Source: Prochilodus magdalenae
Lineage: Eukaryota > Chordata > Actinopteri > Characiformes > Prochilodontidae
Direction of reading: 5' to 3'
Assembly (NCBI GenBank): GCA_024036415.1
Contig: JAMWET010007158.1
Coordinates: 323,001-387,000 of the forward strand
Length of the DNA stretch: 64,000 nucleotides
Shown here in pieces: positions 11,170-22,999 of the stretch. The stretch's first letter is position 1. Every line of letters starts with the position of its first letter. A program made the position numbers and the translations under genes. The notes below the pieces were generated by a model. It had not been told where the DNA came from. It ran no database searches and saw only the letters and a program-made list of their open reading frames with translations.

Positions 11170-13835
11170 CTTGTGACATCACAAAGACTATTCATTCAGT
11201 TCTATTTTAAATTCAGTTCTATTTTACATATAACAAAGTCCATTAAAATACATATTTTGGCCTTTCTACTTCATATTCCTCTGTTTATCTGTGTCTTTTA
11301 CTTATATCATTAAATACACTAATCACAAAAATGTGACAACAAAATGTTAGGGTCATCACATGGATTTTTATCAAATTGTTTCAGTAATTAATAACTTAAA
11401 TACATTTTCATACAGTTAACATTGTTTTCAAATTGTTATAATTGTTATCAATTAAATTATTTAATAATGCAGGTGTTACCTCCACCTAATGTCAGGAACT
11501 CAGCGTCCCAACCAGACCAAAACTGAAGGGTCCCAAGCCAGGTTGTTTCTGTCTGAAGAAGAAGAAGAAAAACAGGCTATTAGAGCCAGAGGCTAAAAAA
11601 ATCAAACGAGGGAACAGAAAATTTGCCACATGCAACAAAACAAACTGTGTGTCCAAGTAATAACAGCACGCTGAAACTCTTACTCGGGTTCTGCAAAGGT
11701 AAATAACTTTACTCCATTATTATTAATAATTACTGCAATTAAACACCATTTTTGACCTTGTCTTCTTGGTGAAGCATGACCCCTGGTGCTAACCCGTATG
11801 TCAAACTGACCTCTAAACACAGGTAATGGCTACGAAACAGCAGCTCCTATTTTCATCCCCTCAACTGCACCAATGCCCCAGAGTGTATTCTCTGTCCCTA
11901 TCACACGAGGGCATTTACACACCTTCCCTTTCTATTACTCGCCTTTGTTTTGATTGATAAAAAATTGAGGCAATTTTTGGCAGACTAAACAAGGAGCAAG
12001 CCATCTAAAAAATAATCTGAACAGACTATTTTTTTCAGATGATATAACTACTAATATTCCATTTTTGAAGAAGCGTAATCATCCTATTTGCTGTTTGGAA
12101 AATACGGGCACGCATTTAATAACCATGTTTCTGTAAATCATAAATATTTCCCTTTTTTCTCTTTTCCAAACATAACAAAATGACTCCTGTAGGAAAAGTG
12201 ACAACAAATAAGCAACTAAAAAAAGTATTTTATAGGTAACTTGGAAAAAATGATTAGGCCTGGTCTTATAGTGAAAATGATATTTAATGGGGAACACCGC
12301 TAACAGCTTGGTGGTTTTGGTGGTGGGAGCAGAACTTCAGGGCTCGCAAGCTTACTGCATTAAAGGGGGGAAGATGCATATTTCTGGGTGAATGGAAACA
12401 ATGTCTGAAAGTTCCTAGTTGAGGATAAAGAAAGATAAACTGGTGCTGACATCCAAAAAATAACTGCTCGTTTTCATCCTGCTGGGCAAATGAAAACATT
12501 TCTTTTTCTTCTGTTCATTTCAAGCAGCTGTATCTGAACTTAAAGTCAAGAATACACCCCACTGTGCCAGCCCACCACAGGCGAGCATTTTGAAATCTGG
12601 AACATCACTGAAAGAAAATGTAAACCCGTGATGATAAATAAAATCACTGTAATTATAAAAATCTTCAGTTTTCACAACAAATTATGATTATTACAACATG
12701 GAACTATTATGTGATAGATGTTCTCCATAAGACGTCAGAATTTTTAGTTTGTGAGGTTCTGTAACAAAAACATGAATATATATTTTTAATATGACCAACA
12801 TCTTTAAATTGGGTATATGTAAATGACCCCTGCTCTGATTGGCTGCCATGTACAACACAGCCCTAATGTTATGTACTTGAATGATCATGTAATCTCCTAA
12901 TCCAGACTAGTCATTTGAGCCCTCTGGTTGAAATCTGGGTACTAATTTAAGTGAGCAGAACAAACACAAAAATACAAGCAATAAGAATTGCTAGCAAGTT
13001 ATTTCTGTTTTTTAGCTCTTATTTTTTCTGCATGTGTTGCTTTCAAATAAACCACTGATCCACGTGTTATATCTGGGTTAAATACAACTTTGGGTGTCCT
13101 AATCATGAACGTGTTAATGACTCTGCTGAGACAACAATACAGCTAATTCTAACATCTACTCTAAGACTGGTGTTAGAGTAGGCAGTTCTGAAGACTCTTT
13201 ATTAGAGGGTTTTCTTTCACACCCCATTTTGTGATAATTAAAATCACGTTATATTTTATAACCGTTAAAATTAAAGAAAAAATGATTGACATAGTTACTT
13301 ATACTTAAAAGCTCAAGTGTATACAACAGTACGTTATGCAACAGTTTGCGTGATGTGTACTTATACTTAGTTAAAATTTAAAAATGTGAGTGTATATAAT
13401 TTCACTGAACAAGTTTTTACATTTTAATTCATTGGAGGCAACAAATAACCTCAAATAACTTGAATAAACTTGACTCATTAGGATTTACAGTGCAATAATC
13501 TGAACTGCAGATTAGCTAGCTAGCTGATTAGCCTAGTGGCACATGTGCTGTACGTAAATATTGAACACCTTCAAAACATTATGGCCTGGCGAGTGAAAGG
13601 TACATTTTTAAACGCCATAAACATTAAATTCTTTTATTTGAAAGAAAAAAGGTGAGGGGAATTCGATTTGAGCTGTACTTGCTTGTCTTCGGAAGACTCA
13701 ACCATCTGGCAATGTTAAACGTATGACTGTCCACCAGTGGCTCACTGTAAGAGCAAAGCCTGTTCAGACGCTAATCGGATCTGCTGAGACGCTGCTTAGT
13801 CCAGTGTCTTCCGTTCCTTCACAATAATAACGTTC
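11170..13835. other. Intergenic DNA, no gene recognised
   Basis: AT-rich sequence without a recognisable gene. A weak R1-like fragment ('tatgtaaatgacccctgctctgattggctg' region) is at 12800-12850. Short open frames at 12079-12888 on the minus strand show no domain. Confidence 0.4.
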
Positions 13836-13839
13836 TAAC

Positions 13840-14290
13840 TGAATGAAGAGGCCGACCATGGTAGAATGGTGCACAAAATAGGCTTCTCAATTACTTTTCT
13901 ACTGGGACACGCAGGCATGGAAAACCACATTAGAGCGCAAACAGACGACTGTTCACATGAAAGGCAACTTTGGGGATGCTTAAATATGAAGAAGCAAACA
14001 CTTAATTTGCCATAATTGTGTTAGTGAGGCCTGTAATTGACAGGACAGGGCAGGGCTGGCCACGTGTTCAGAGCCCAGTCACCTTGTTAATGCACTGTGC
14101 ATTATGTACACTTGGCCAAATATTAACAAGGTTATGCCATGCCAAGGTCATTTGGAATATCAACGAAGAAACAAAGGGTTCATTTGAGTACAGGCCTTCT
14201 GTCTTTTTCTCGAGCAGGGGAAGTCAATATCTGCCCCTCTTAGCTGGTGAAAGCTTCACAAACCATCAAACATGACTAAATCAATAGTTC
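13840..14290. promoter_or_regulatory. Candidate conserved noncoding element
   Basis: A non-repetitive block with several homeodomain-like ATTA/TAAT cores (near 13902, 14000, 14034 and 14085) and a nuclear-receptor-like half-site, CAAGGTCATTTGG, at about 14144. The 85-codon frame 14018-14275 lacks any recognisable domain. Confidence 0.2.
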
Positions 14291-14559
14291 ACAATGAAAA
14301 TGGCTCACAAGGTCAACTACACGGTGCCTTTTGTATATCCCACATTGAAATACAGGACGTATTCATAAACCCGGTATCATGAAAAGACTTGGCCACAGCT
14401 GTTCTACTTTAGGATTTGCCTAAAAATGGGCTCTTTCCATAGCCAAGCTGGAATATAGAAGAAGGGTCAAATTCGTGCGCGACTTCCATTCAACCATTCA
14501 GGCTATCATTCTTTTTTCAATACCCCTTTGTTTCCATCTTCTTCTTGCTCATATGAATT

Positions 14560-15070
14560 GCATACTCACAGCAGATTAGCATCAAATATTCTCACACTTG
14601 TGACGACGGCGCACTTAAAAGCGGTCATGTCCTGTGCATACTAATGCCAAATTCAACCCTTCAACCACAGAGGTGCACGGCCGTCTGTGTTTGCATGACA
14701 CCATTGTTGGTATGCAAAGAGCGGCCCCATGCTTTCACTAACATGCGCCTGGTATTGCGGCCCGCCCGTCAGCCCCAAAAACATCCTCGTCTTTGCTTTG
14801 TTTTCTCCACCGGCTGTGATGTCGGAACTAACCCTCTAATAAAGGCTGTCGTTAAGGCAAGGCCGGAGAGAGCAAGAGCCTCCCATGCATGAGTTATTCA
14901 ATATTAATGCCCTGCAGCATCAGAAAACACAATCTATTGTAAACATTGCGCTCAACTTAAACAAAACCCCAGGTGGGCATTCATTTAAACTGAGGCAAAT
15001 GACCATAAATGAAGAGGCACTAGCAGTCAGCTCAGAGCCGGAGCTCTTAGGAACAGTGGCAGCAGATTAA
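14560..15070. promoter_or_regulatory. Candidate conserved noncoding element
   Basis: About 500 bp of balanced-composition, CpG-containing, non-repetitive DNA holding octamer-like GTATGCAAAG (14710), CATGCATGAG (14884), TTCAATATTAATGCC (14898) and several TAATGAC-like sites. Two adjoining open frames (14644-14892 and 14885-15070) cross it but do not resemble any protein I know and are not bounded by splice signals. Regulatory DNA is the more likely reading. Confidence 0.25.
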
Positions 15071-15326
15071 AACAGTGTTGGCATATATACATCAAACCAA
15101 ATATCTGTAGATATATGTATATGTGTATGCTTCATAGATATTATTGTAGAGTATGATCTGACATATTTTAAGTTTTGTGTATGATTGTATATGTACAGTA
15201 GAGAAAATGCATATTACAGCACCCATTTAATGGAAAACCAAATTTTCCTTGATTTTCTACAATAAAAAGTTTGATGTAATATGTTGGCATGATTCAAGTA
15301 TCGGTTTGTTCGGAACAAAGCCTTGT

Positions 15327-15425
15327 ATCCCCAAAACGATAACTTTACAGGAGAAAGAAAAACATCCTTTATATTCAGTGTATGTTAATGGAAGCAGACT
15401 CTTTAAAGTCACTGTTGTGATGTCA
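15327..15425. repeat. Repeat family R1, copy c
   Basis: Matches R1 landmarks: 'tatccccaaaacgataacttt', 'acaggagaaagaaa', 'tatattcagtgtatgttaatgg' and 'aagcagac'. Nothing coding. Confidence 0.6.
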
Positions 15426-15754
15426 CCAAACCAACACATATGACTTTATCCACCTATTCAGTCTACAGCAGTTTAGCCCCGCCCATCTGAGCTAAAGTTT
15501 TACAGAGTGTTTCATCCTGTACTGCTGTTTGAATGAGACACAATACAGAGCAGAAGAAGAGAGCTCATTCACATATACCAGCCATTCAGGTACAGTGATA
15601 CACGCAGCCTTAATTCTAAGGTACTAAGAGAGGTGAATGATTATGTAAAAATTAATTAGCTTTTTGTACAGTATATTATATACACAATATAAAATGATAA
15701 AATGCACTGAAATAATACACTGAAACAATATAAGTTATTTATCCCTGCAATAAA

Positions 15755-15793
15755 AAAAATGTAAAAAAAAAAAAATATATATATATATATATA
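15755..15793. repeat. A-rich tract with (TA)n tail
   Basis: A-rich run followed by about ten TA units. Simple repeat. Confidence 0.85.
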
Positions 15794-15799
15794 ATGAGT

Positions 15800-17800
15800 G
15801 GTCATTTCTGTACATTAATGGGTTCTCTTAACTCTACCAAACCTTTAATAGAGGCATCCCAGTGTTATTTGCTTTTTCATGTCTAATAAGTACATCAATA
15901 AAATAAATCAAAATTAAAATAAAATAATTTGCTTAGGGGGCTAAGACTTAAGACTATACTGTGTTGTGTAACACTGCTGTTAGAACCTCATATCTTCAAA
16001 ATAATTACAGCAGAAGCAATAACAATATTTTACTTTTAATGCGAGTCAATGAAACCAGACCTGTACAGTGGCTGACTTGTGGGTGTGGCACAGGTTGCAG
16101 ATGTCTTAGGAGAAGTCATTATTGCAGAGAGAGAGACAATTTCTTTTCATTTCCATTTCATCAACTGGGTCAAGCTATATTTAAAGGGCTGGCCTAATAT
16201 GATCAGTAACTATGCGCCACAAGTTCAGAACCCCGGTGACTTTCTCATGGTAATTACTCACGATAATGGAACATCATAGAAACTAAAGAGTGGGCTATAC
16301 AGATGAATCGATCCCGAGTCGCAAAGCATAACAGCTGCATAAATAAACAACTACTGACGAAGAAACAGGAAACGAACCTGACAATATGTTCACTGTAGCG
16401 AGCTCTACTGCTTACTTTTACTTTTAGTCAGTGCACTCTGAATCTGTAGTCTGGGAATCTAATGAATGACTGGAATTGACCAATATTTGTCCAACACAGC
16501 AACAATAACTGGCTAGTTTATTTATTTTAAGTCAATCTCTGTACTAATTATATAACATAAATAATATGTCAGCCACATGTCTGTTATGATTTGAATGCTG
16601 TTGCTATACTGTAGCTGTAATACAGTACTGTAATTTAAACTCTGTTTGAGAATTAAATAAAAATATAGCAAGTTTTTGAAAAATAAATAAATAAATAAAT
16701 ACAGTCATCAACAGTCAGGATGTAAGTACAACTGCAGTTTTGATATAAAAGGTCCTCTAAAATTCAAACATCATCTTACAACAGCTCCTACTGAGCGAAA
16801 ACTGAACTGTTTTTTTCCCAGATCCAGAAGTTACATACTAGGTTAATTCCAGATTTAAAAAGGGGAACTCTGCTGATCAAATTCTCTGTAAATGAAATGG
16901 TTATGAACAAAGTATGGCAGAGTGATTTGATGTGAAATGCTCTATTCTAGTAAAAAATATGAACTTAGAATTGTTCATAGTGGTGGTGTTAGGAATCAGA
17001 GCTGTGTTCAGCCCCGTCAAAAACAGAGTAAAGTATAAAGTATGGCAGACGAGAAGGCCATTCTGGGCCTCCTTTTGAAGCTAGTTAAAAAAAATACAAT
17101 ATAGTACTCACAACAAACAGGTCTTCGAATGTCCTTAATTGTTGAGTACACTAAGCTGCCATAGCTATATAAGCACGCACTTGGTCAAGAAACACTGATA
17201 TTAGAAAGAATACAAGTAATATTGATACAGTGATTAGTGATTTCATGTATGTCGATTTCAACTGTATTCACATAGCCTTTTCTAGGCCTCTTACGGCAAG
17301 GCAGGGCTTCTTTAAAGCAAATCAACATTAAGATGTAATACTGGAATTTCTTAGTATTTATTGTGCACACAGCCTTTTCAATAACATGGCAAGGTTTATA
17401 TATATGTATAAGTGACACCTCTAACATACCAATCCGATGAGACATCATATACTTTAAAGCCCACTGCTCATTGTCGCACCCTTTCAACTTAAAGTGCTGA
17501 TCAACCCAGAAACTGAAACAGTAGATGGCGGTTTTGATTTTAAATGTGCTCCAGATGTCTTGGGCTTTTATTGGTTCTGCAAGCTGGTCTGAGATCCATC
17601 TTTTATTTTAATCATACTTTTGTGGTAAGGTATCGGTCTGTTCATGGCAGGCACATAAAGAGCGTTATTAGAAAAGATAGTCCTCAAAAAGGCTTATTTT
17701 ACAGCTAGTTTGGTATGAATGACATACTCAGAAGCCTAGTGTAGAATTGCTGGTTACTATTAAAGATGGTATACAAAACAGGTTTTGCTTACATAAATGC
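15800..17800. other. Intergenic DNA, no gene recognised
   Basis: AT-rich sequence. An (AAAT)n microsatellite is present at about 16678-16701. Short open frames (15961-16279 plus, 17185-17487 minus) show no domain or exon context. Confidence 0.4.
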
Positions 17801-17839
17801 AAAATCTACATTCAAAAATAATTTTTGAATGTAGATTTT
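17801..17839. repeat. 39-nt perfect inverted repeat
   Basis: Two 19-nt arms (17801-17819, aaaatctacattcaaaaat, and 17821-17839) are exact reverse complements around a single central A at 17820. Too short to classify as a transposon. It may be the relic of a terminal inverted repeat pair or a chance cruciform-forming site. Confidence 0.9.
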
Positions 17840-18059
17840 AGAAAATCTAGTAGTATCATGAACTCTACAATGTCTATGGAGCTGTATAATACTTCTATTA
17901 CAATATGCAGTTGATAATGTATATGGTAATATGTATTACCACCTATAGCACTAGAAATATTCATTGAGATTTATAATAATTGTCTGAATTAAATGTAAAA
18001 TTATTTTGGGAATCTTGCTGAAATTCCCGTAGTGCTATTCCAAATCTTTTTCATGAGGG

Positions 18060-18500
18060 TTTCAGCCTAGCAGCCCATGAAGTACAACGCAGACTTGCCA
18101 ACAGAATTACTTATTGTCCACTGCTACAACTTCAGCACTAAATTCACTCCATTAGGCATCCTCACTAAACAGGATCACACTTTGTCTCTGATGACAGGTC
18201 TGGAATTTCAGGGTCGGTTTTTCAGCATTGCTCTGGCGGAGCGTTCTGCGGGAGGAAGAGCGGGACGAGGCAGGGAGAGGGGCACAAACGAGGCTAATCC
18301 TGAGTCTCTGAGCCGCCTTCCGGCGGACGGTGACACAGATGAAGCGCTTAAAGCGAGACCCGTCGAAACAATCCCAGCAGGCCCAGGTGAATTAATGAGG
18401 CCCCCCCGTCCGGCGAGGAGTGATCCATTACTTCCTCTAATTATAAATAATAATCCTGATTATTACGCTGGTTAACCGCCACCAGCCGAGATGGATGACC
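18060..18500. promoter_or_regulatory. Candidate conserved noncoding element with GC-rich core
   Basis: A CpG-rich core (about 18225-18425) is followed directly by an A/T-rich run with TAAT-type sites (GAATTAATGAGG at 18390, TCTAATTATAAATAATAATCC at about 18436). The 132-codon open frame 18077-18475 crosses it but has low-complexity Arg/Gly/Pro content and no recognisable domain. The sharp GC-to-AT switch and the absence of repeat similarity make a regulatory element plausible. An unrecognised exon is not excluded. Confidence 0.28.
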
Positions 18501-19354
18501 CAGGACATGATTCATCATTTTTTTTTACTTTCTGCCAGCACTTCTGCCAGCAGACATCCAGCCATTCTGGCAGCAGGCCACTCTGGCGTAAACTATTGTA
18601 CACGCTAACCACAAAGTGTTTCATTGTCAAAACAGGGCTTCACTGAAGCTAATCACATTTCAAGCTTCTGATTACCGTAAAATAAGCAGAATAGATTTAC
18701 ACTGTGTGGAACAACAGATGTACACTGACCATATGGGATTTCTATGGTTAATAGTATATGACGTGATGTATGGTTGCAGGCTGCAAGCTATTGTATATGA
18801 ACTTTAAAACTGTAAAATATGCAGCAGAACTGTGTGTTAGTACAGAATGTGTCCCTTAGGGTTTCAAAGTCAGTTTATAGTGAAGCCGAACAACACAGCA
18901 GTCAATTAAATCACTAGAACAATGTAATTTTATGTACAGATCAATAAACAAGTCCACTGATAAAATATCACTACCTGATAAGAGACAACAAACACATCAT
19001 CAGTGTATTTACTATTAAACTGAACCAAAACAGACAGTGGTGAACAGACTTTGGTAAGCCACTCTCTGTGTTTCATGGCTGGGATATGAATTGTCTACCA
19101 GGTGACTGAATGATGCATCACGTGCAGATGATTTGTTCCTTGATTTGAGCATGTTACTGTAAATGCCATGCTTTGCTGTAATTGTATTTTGAGCAGTGCA
19201 ATCATTTATAAGGGCTGACACTTACGGTCACGTGGCATCAGACACAGCGATGTCCGGTGAGATCTCCAGGTTTTAACACTTTCCTTCAATCCAAACATGA
19301 TACGAAGCAAAGCTGTCAAAAATAACAGACAAACAGCATCATAAAATATCAAAG

Positions 19355-19571
19355 AAAGGAAGAACGAAAGAGAGAAAAACAGATCGAATGAAAGAAATAA
19401 TGAAAGAAAGAAAAAACAAATAAAAGCAAACAAGAAGGAGAAGAATGAAGAAGGAAAGACGACATAAAAAAGAACAATGAGAAAATGAAAAATGAAAGAA
19501 AGAAAGAAAGAAAAAAGAAAAAGAAAGAAAAAAGAAAGAAAAAAGAAAGAGAAAGAAAGAAAGGAGGAGAG

Positions 19572-19646
<75 letters not shown>

Positions 19647-19748
19647 AAAAGGGAGAGAGAGAAAGGAAGACATAAATGAATGAATGGTGAACACATTAAA
19701 GAATAAAGAAAGACAGAAAACATGAAAAAAGAAAGAAGGAAAGAAGAA

Positions 19749-19818
<70 letters not shown>
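19355..19818. repeat. Polypurine tract 1: (GAAA)n then (GA)n
   Basis: Almost pure A/G on the plus strand, with regular GAAA units at about 19490-19655 and GA units at about 19753-19818. It is directly followed by 'atgcaggtgaaggcaggtctga', which has a close match after polypurine tract 2. All long open frames here, Ser/Phe/Leu on minus and Lys/Glu on plus, are artefacts of the repeat. Confidence 0.9.
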
Positions 19819-19821
<3 letters not shown>

Positions 19822-19879
19822 CAGGTGAAGGCAGGTCTGATTAAGTGCTGTTGTTTGGGCTACTGTGTTTAAGCTAAGC

Positions 19880-20240
19880 TAATCTGCTAATTAGTGATGC
19901 TTAGAAAGAGAATTTGTTTGTAATTTCATTAGCTGAGAGGAGCCCTCGGCCTGAGCTCCGTGGAGCACTGCTAATCCAAGCGTGCCGATTTTTAAACACT
20001 ACAATTGGACGCACCTCACTGTTTTTCTTGGACTCGACACACGTTTTGATGCAAGAGGATGGTGCTCAAGCTACACAGCGTTCATGCACAGAGCCCTTGC
20101 AGACTGGAGAAAAGACAAGAGGACATATTTCTGGCTCAGAGCAAACCATTAATAGATAGAGACAAGTTTTATTAGCCTGTGTGATTAGAATTCACTCAAA
20201 CGGAGACTCATTTCTTTCGCTCCTGTTGTTCGTTGTACTT
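19880..20240. promoter_or_regulatory. Candidate conserved noncoding element
   Basis: Non-repetitive block with TAAT-containing sites (CTAATTAG near 19888, ATTTCATTAGCTG near 19923, ACCATTAATAG near 20146, TGATTAGAATTC near 20184). The 81-codon frame 19914-20159 has no recognisable domain. Function is inferred only from appearance. Confidence 0.2.
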
Positions 20241-20249
20241 GTCTATGAC

Positions 20250-21420
20250 TTCTTACAATTTTCATAAATCAATGAGGGGAGTTCAGATCATATGTGTGTT
20301 AGTAATTAGATTATTAAGATTATTATTTACAGTGTTAAATAACTTCAACAGTAGATGTAATAGTAAATCATAATTCTAATATTAAATATAATAATATTAA
20401 GTTATTTGGTTAAGTCCACACATTCCAAGCTGTGTTTGGAATCTAAGATTCTAAAAGAGAACACGTGAAGTGATGAAAACGTGTGTGAATCATGTGAACA
20501 TCATCAGGTGGATATGATATTATAAGCAATCGATAACATAATCAAATAACACACCAGTGGCTCGTGGTTTTGAGCACTGGTGCTAAGTGTGCTGTTAGTG
20601 GACTAACAGGAGCAGCCAAGGCCATTAGGCTCAGTCCAATCAGCACGTTCTGAAGGCTCTCTGACGTTCTTCAGTTTCTAAGCATACTGTCCGTCATCCT
20701 TCCCGTTCAGTGGCCAGGAGACTAATGGGTGTTTTTTTTTTCTCTCTAAATGTCCCTTTATTTTTTCCCATATGTTGGTGGGTAAACCGTGTACAGCTGT
20801 GTGATTGATTAAGTCAGATGACCTCAAGCTGTTGTATATATTCAGGCAGTGCTAAAGAGCTACAGAGGCTGTACACAGAAAAGCTAGAGGTCTCAAAATT
20901 AAAAATAAGTTTAAAGATTAAAAATAATAACGTTACACTGGAGCTGCTGCAGCTACAGAGATAAGAGGTTTGCTGGGGTGGTTTTAAGAAAACGACATTT
21001 CTGAAGCTGCTACTCCATCTAAAGGCCACACAGCATAACCTGATCATTCAGCTACAGAGGAGCACTGCTGCCCCAGTGTGGCAGGACACCTGATCTTCTG
21101 CAGGACAGTGTCTGCACATTTCCCTCTGCACTCTTTACACATGTACGAACAATGCCACAGAACCGCATACGCTTTCACACAATGTAAAGGTTCCATTCCA
21201 GTTTCCTTTAGAACTGTACATCTAAGCCAAGAACCATTTAGAACCCTTTTTTGTAAAAGGCCTAGATTTCAAGGACCACATACACAATTTGTGCAGGTTT
21301 ATGTACAAACAGTCCTAATTCATCAAGAGCACTTTCTGACCTCACGTTATCTCTTACACCTGCACAGCAACATTAATAACGAGAACTGAGGGAGCAACAC
21401 AGCACACATCAACATGCATG
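20250..21420. other. Intergenic DNA, no gene recognised
   Basis: No coding exon recognised. Frames at 20814-21047 (minus) and 21078-21389 (plus) show no domain. Confidence 0.35.
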
Positions 21421-21429
21421 GGTCCTCAG

Positions 21430-21513
21430 ATGGCTAGCTTGGTATTCCCAGAATGGACGTCATGGACAAAAGAAGGAAGAAAAAGAAAGAAAGAATGAAA
21501 GAAAAAGAGAGAG

Positions 21514-21556
<43 letters not shown>

Positions 21557-21584
21557 AAAAGAAAGAGAGAAAGAAAGAATAAAA

Positions 21585-21615
<31 letters not shown>

Positions 21616-21985
21616 GAAGGAAGGAGGGAAGGAAGGAAGGAAGGAAGGAAGGAAGGAAGGAAGGAAGGAAGGAAGGAAGAAGGGAGGGTAAAGAAAAGAT
21701 AAAAAGACAATCAAGGAAAACAGAAGAGAGAGAAGACATGAAGATGAAAAGAAAGAAAGAAAGAAAGAAAGAAAAGAAAGACAGGGAGGGAGAAAAGATA
21801 AGAAAGATAAAGTTGAAAAAGAGAGAGTGCAGGTGAGGACAGGTCTGACTAGGTGGTATTGTGGTGTATCTGTTATTACCACTCCCAGCCTGGAACACCT
21901 GCTATGGCGCTGTGGAACTATGGAGGAGTGTGGCTGAGACTCTATAAGAAGGTAGCTCGGTATTCCCAGCATGGACATCATGGCA
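21430..21985. repeat. Polypurine tract 2: (GAAA)n/(GGAA)n with duplicated flanks
   Basis: A/G-only sequence runs from about 21471 to 21825, with GAAA blocks and a (GGAA)n core at about 21613-21680. It ends in 'gagtgcaggtgaggacaggtctga', closely matching the sequence after tract 1. The left flank 'ttggtattcccagaatgga' (about 21440) recurs on the right side as 'tcggtattcccagcatgga' (about 21957), so the tract lies between two copies of one short sequence. Open frames of 127-203 codons through it are repeat artefacts. Confidence 0.85.
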
Positions 21986-22609
21986 GAGGCTGCAAAGACA
22001 TGAAAGTAAACAGCGAGAGTGACCTCGCAAGAGACTGGAGTAAATGGCCTTACTTGTTGGCGACAGCTCAAAGAGAAGGATTAGCCTCATGGCTAACAGG
22101 AAAACAAGGCATATCCGATGGCACAGTGTTCATCCTTGCTAGTGTCACTCGTGAAGGATTGTGATGTAGGCTGTAAGCCTGTCTGTATCTTGCCCTTCCC
22201 GTCTGGCTTTGTAGTTTTCCAAAAGTCATTTAACCTGTCCTGTTTCAGGCTCACATGCAAGGACACAGCCTCCTGTAATAGAATCCTGCAATGTCACTCA
22301 GCTGTGCAAGCGGACATGGTTCTTTCTCTCCTGCTGTTGTCTTTGCCGGTGTCCTGCAGAATTCCATAATCTATAGTGTCCACATGACAAAGTGAAGTCT
22401 GTAGCCTTTACTGCGTCATTACACACATAGGGAACGGCTGTCCATGACGGGCACAGGCTGTTTGTGTTGCTTCATTTCCGTATCTCAGCCGTATAGATTG
22501 GCTTATGGTTATGGTCAATATCATTTTATAATGTTAGCACACTGGCGCCTAGTATATTCCATTTCATGTGCAGATCTATTTTTTATTTCTATGACTTTTA
22601 TACTTTTTT

Positions 22610-22990
22610 ATACTATGTGGAATCTTGTCCACAAAGACACATGCCATCACATGTTGCACTGCTGTCTCTCTAAATTGGCTGAAACTAGCTCAGAATGCAG
22701 CTTCCACCTGTGCTCACCAGGAAGAGAAAGTTTCAGCATAGCACTCTGGTCTCGTTCTGTTTACACTGGCTTTGCCTGACTACAGGATCTTTCTTGCTAC
22801 ATTTGAAGTTTTTAATGGCATAGTGCCAGAAGATCTCACTGACCTATGGAAAAGTTAGAGCCTGTCAAGCTGAGACAGCTCACTCCTCTGTAAACTTACA
22901 GCTCAGTGAAAGATCATTTTCTTATATACTGCAGCTTCTGAAATCTGGAATAGTATCCCAGACAGCACTGCAGGAATACGCACACTTTAG
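22610..22990 (+). mobile_element. LINE relic (C-terminal reverse-transcriptase region, L2/Rex-like)
   Basis: Plus-strand translation of 22790-22985, with stops and frame breaks, contains 'FNGIVPEDLTDLW', then 'ERSFSYTAASEIWNSIPDS' after small repairs by eye. This resembles the widespread fish non-LTR C-terminal pattern of a short 'GLAPxYLxDLL' phrase followed by 'R.RAFSVAAPxLWNSLP'. No intact open frame remains. The family assignment is from pattern memory, not a search. Confidence 0.6.
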
Positions 22991-22999
22991 GAAAACATG

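Noticed and set aside
18077..18475. 132-codon ORF as a gene
   Set aside because: No domain, low-complexity composition in a GC-rich block, and no splice or promoter context. Kept only as a possible regulatory block.
19206..19723. Open frames of 124-162 codons, very rich in Ser, Phe and Leu
   Set aside because: They are translations of (GAAA)n and (GA)n repeats on the opposite strand, with no domain or gene context.
21434..22071. Open frames of 94-203 codons
   Set aside because: Produced by the second polypurine tract. Lys/Glu or Ser/Phe/Leu composition only.
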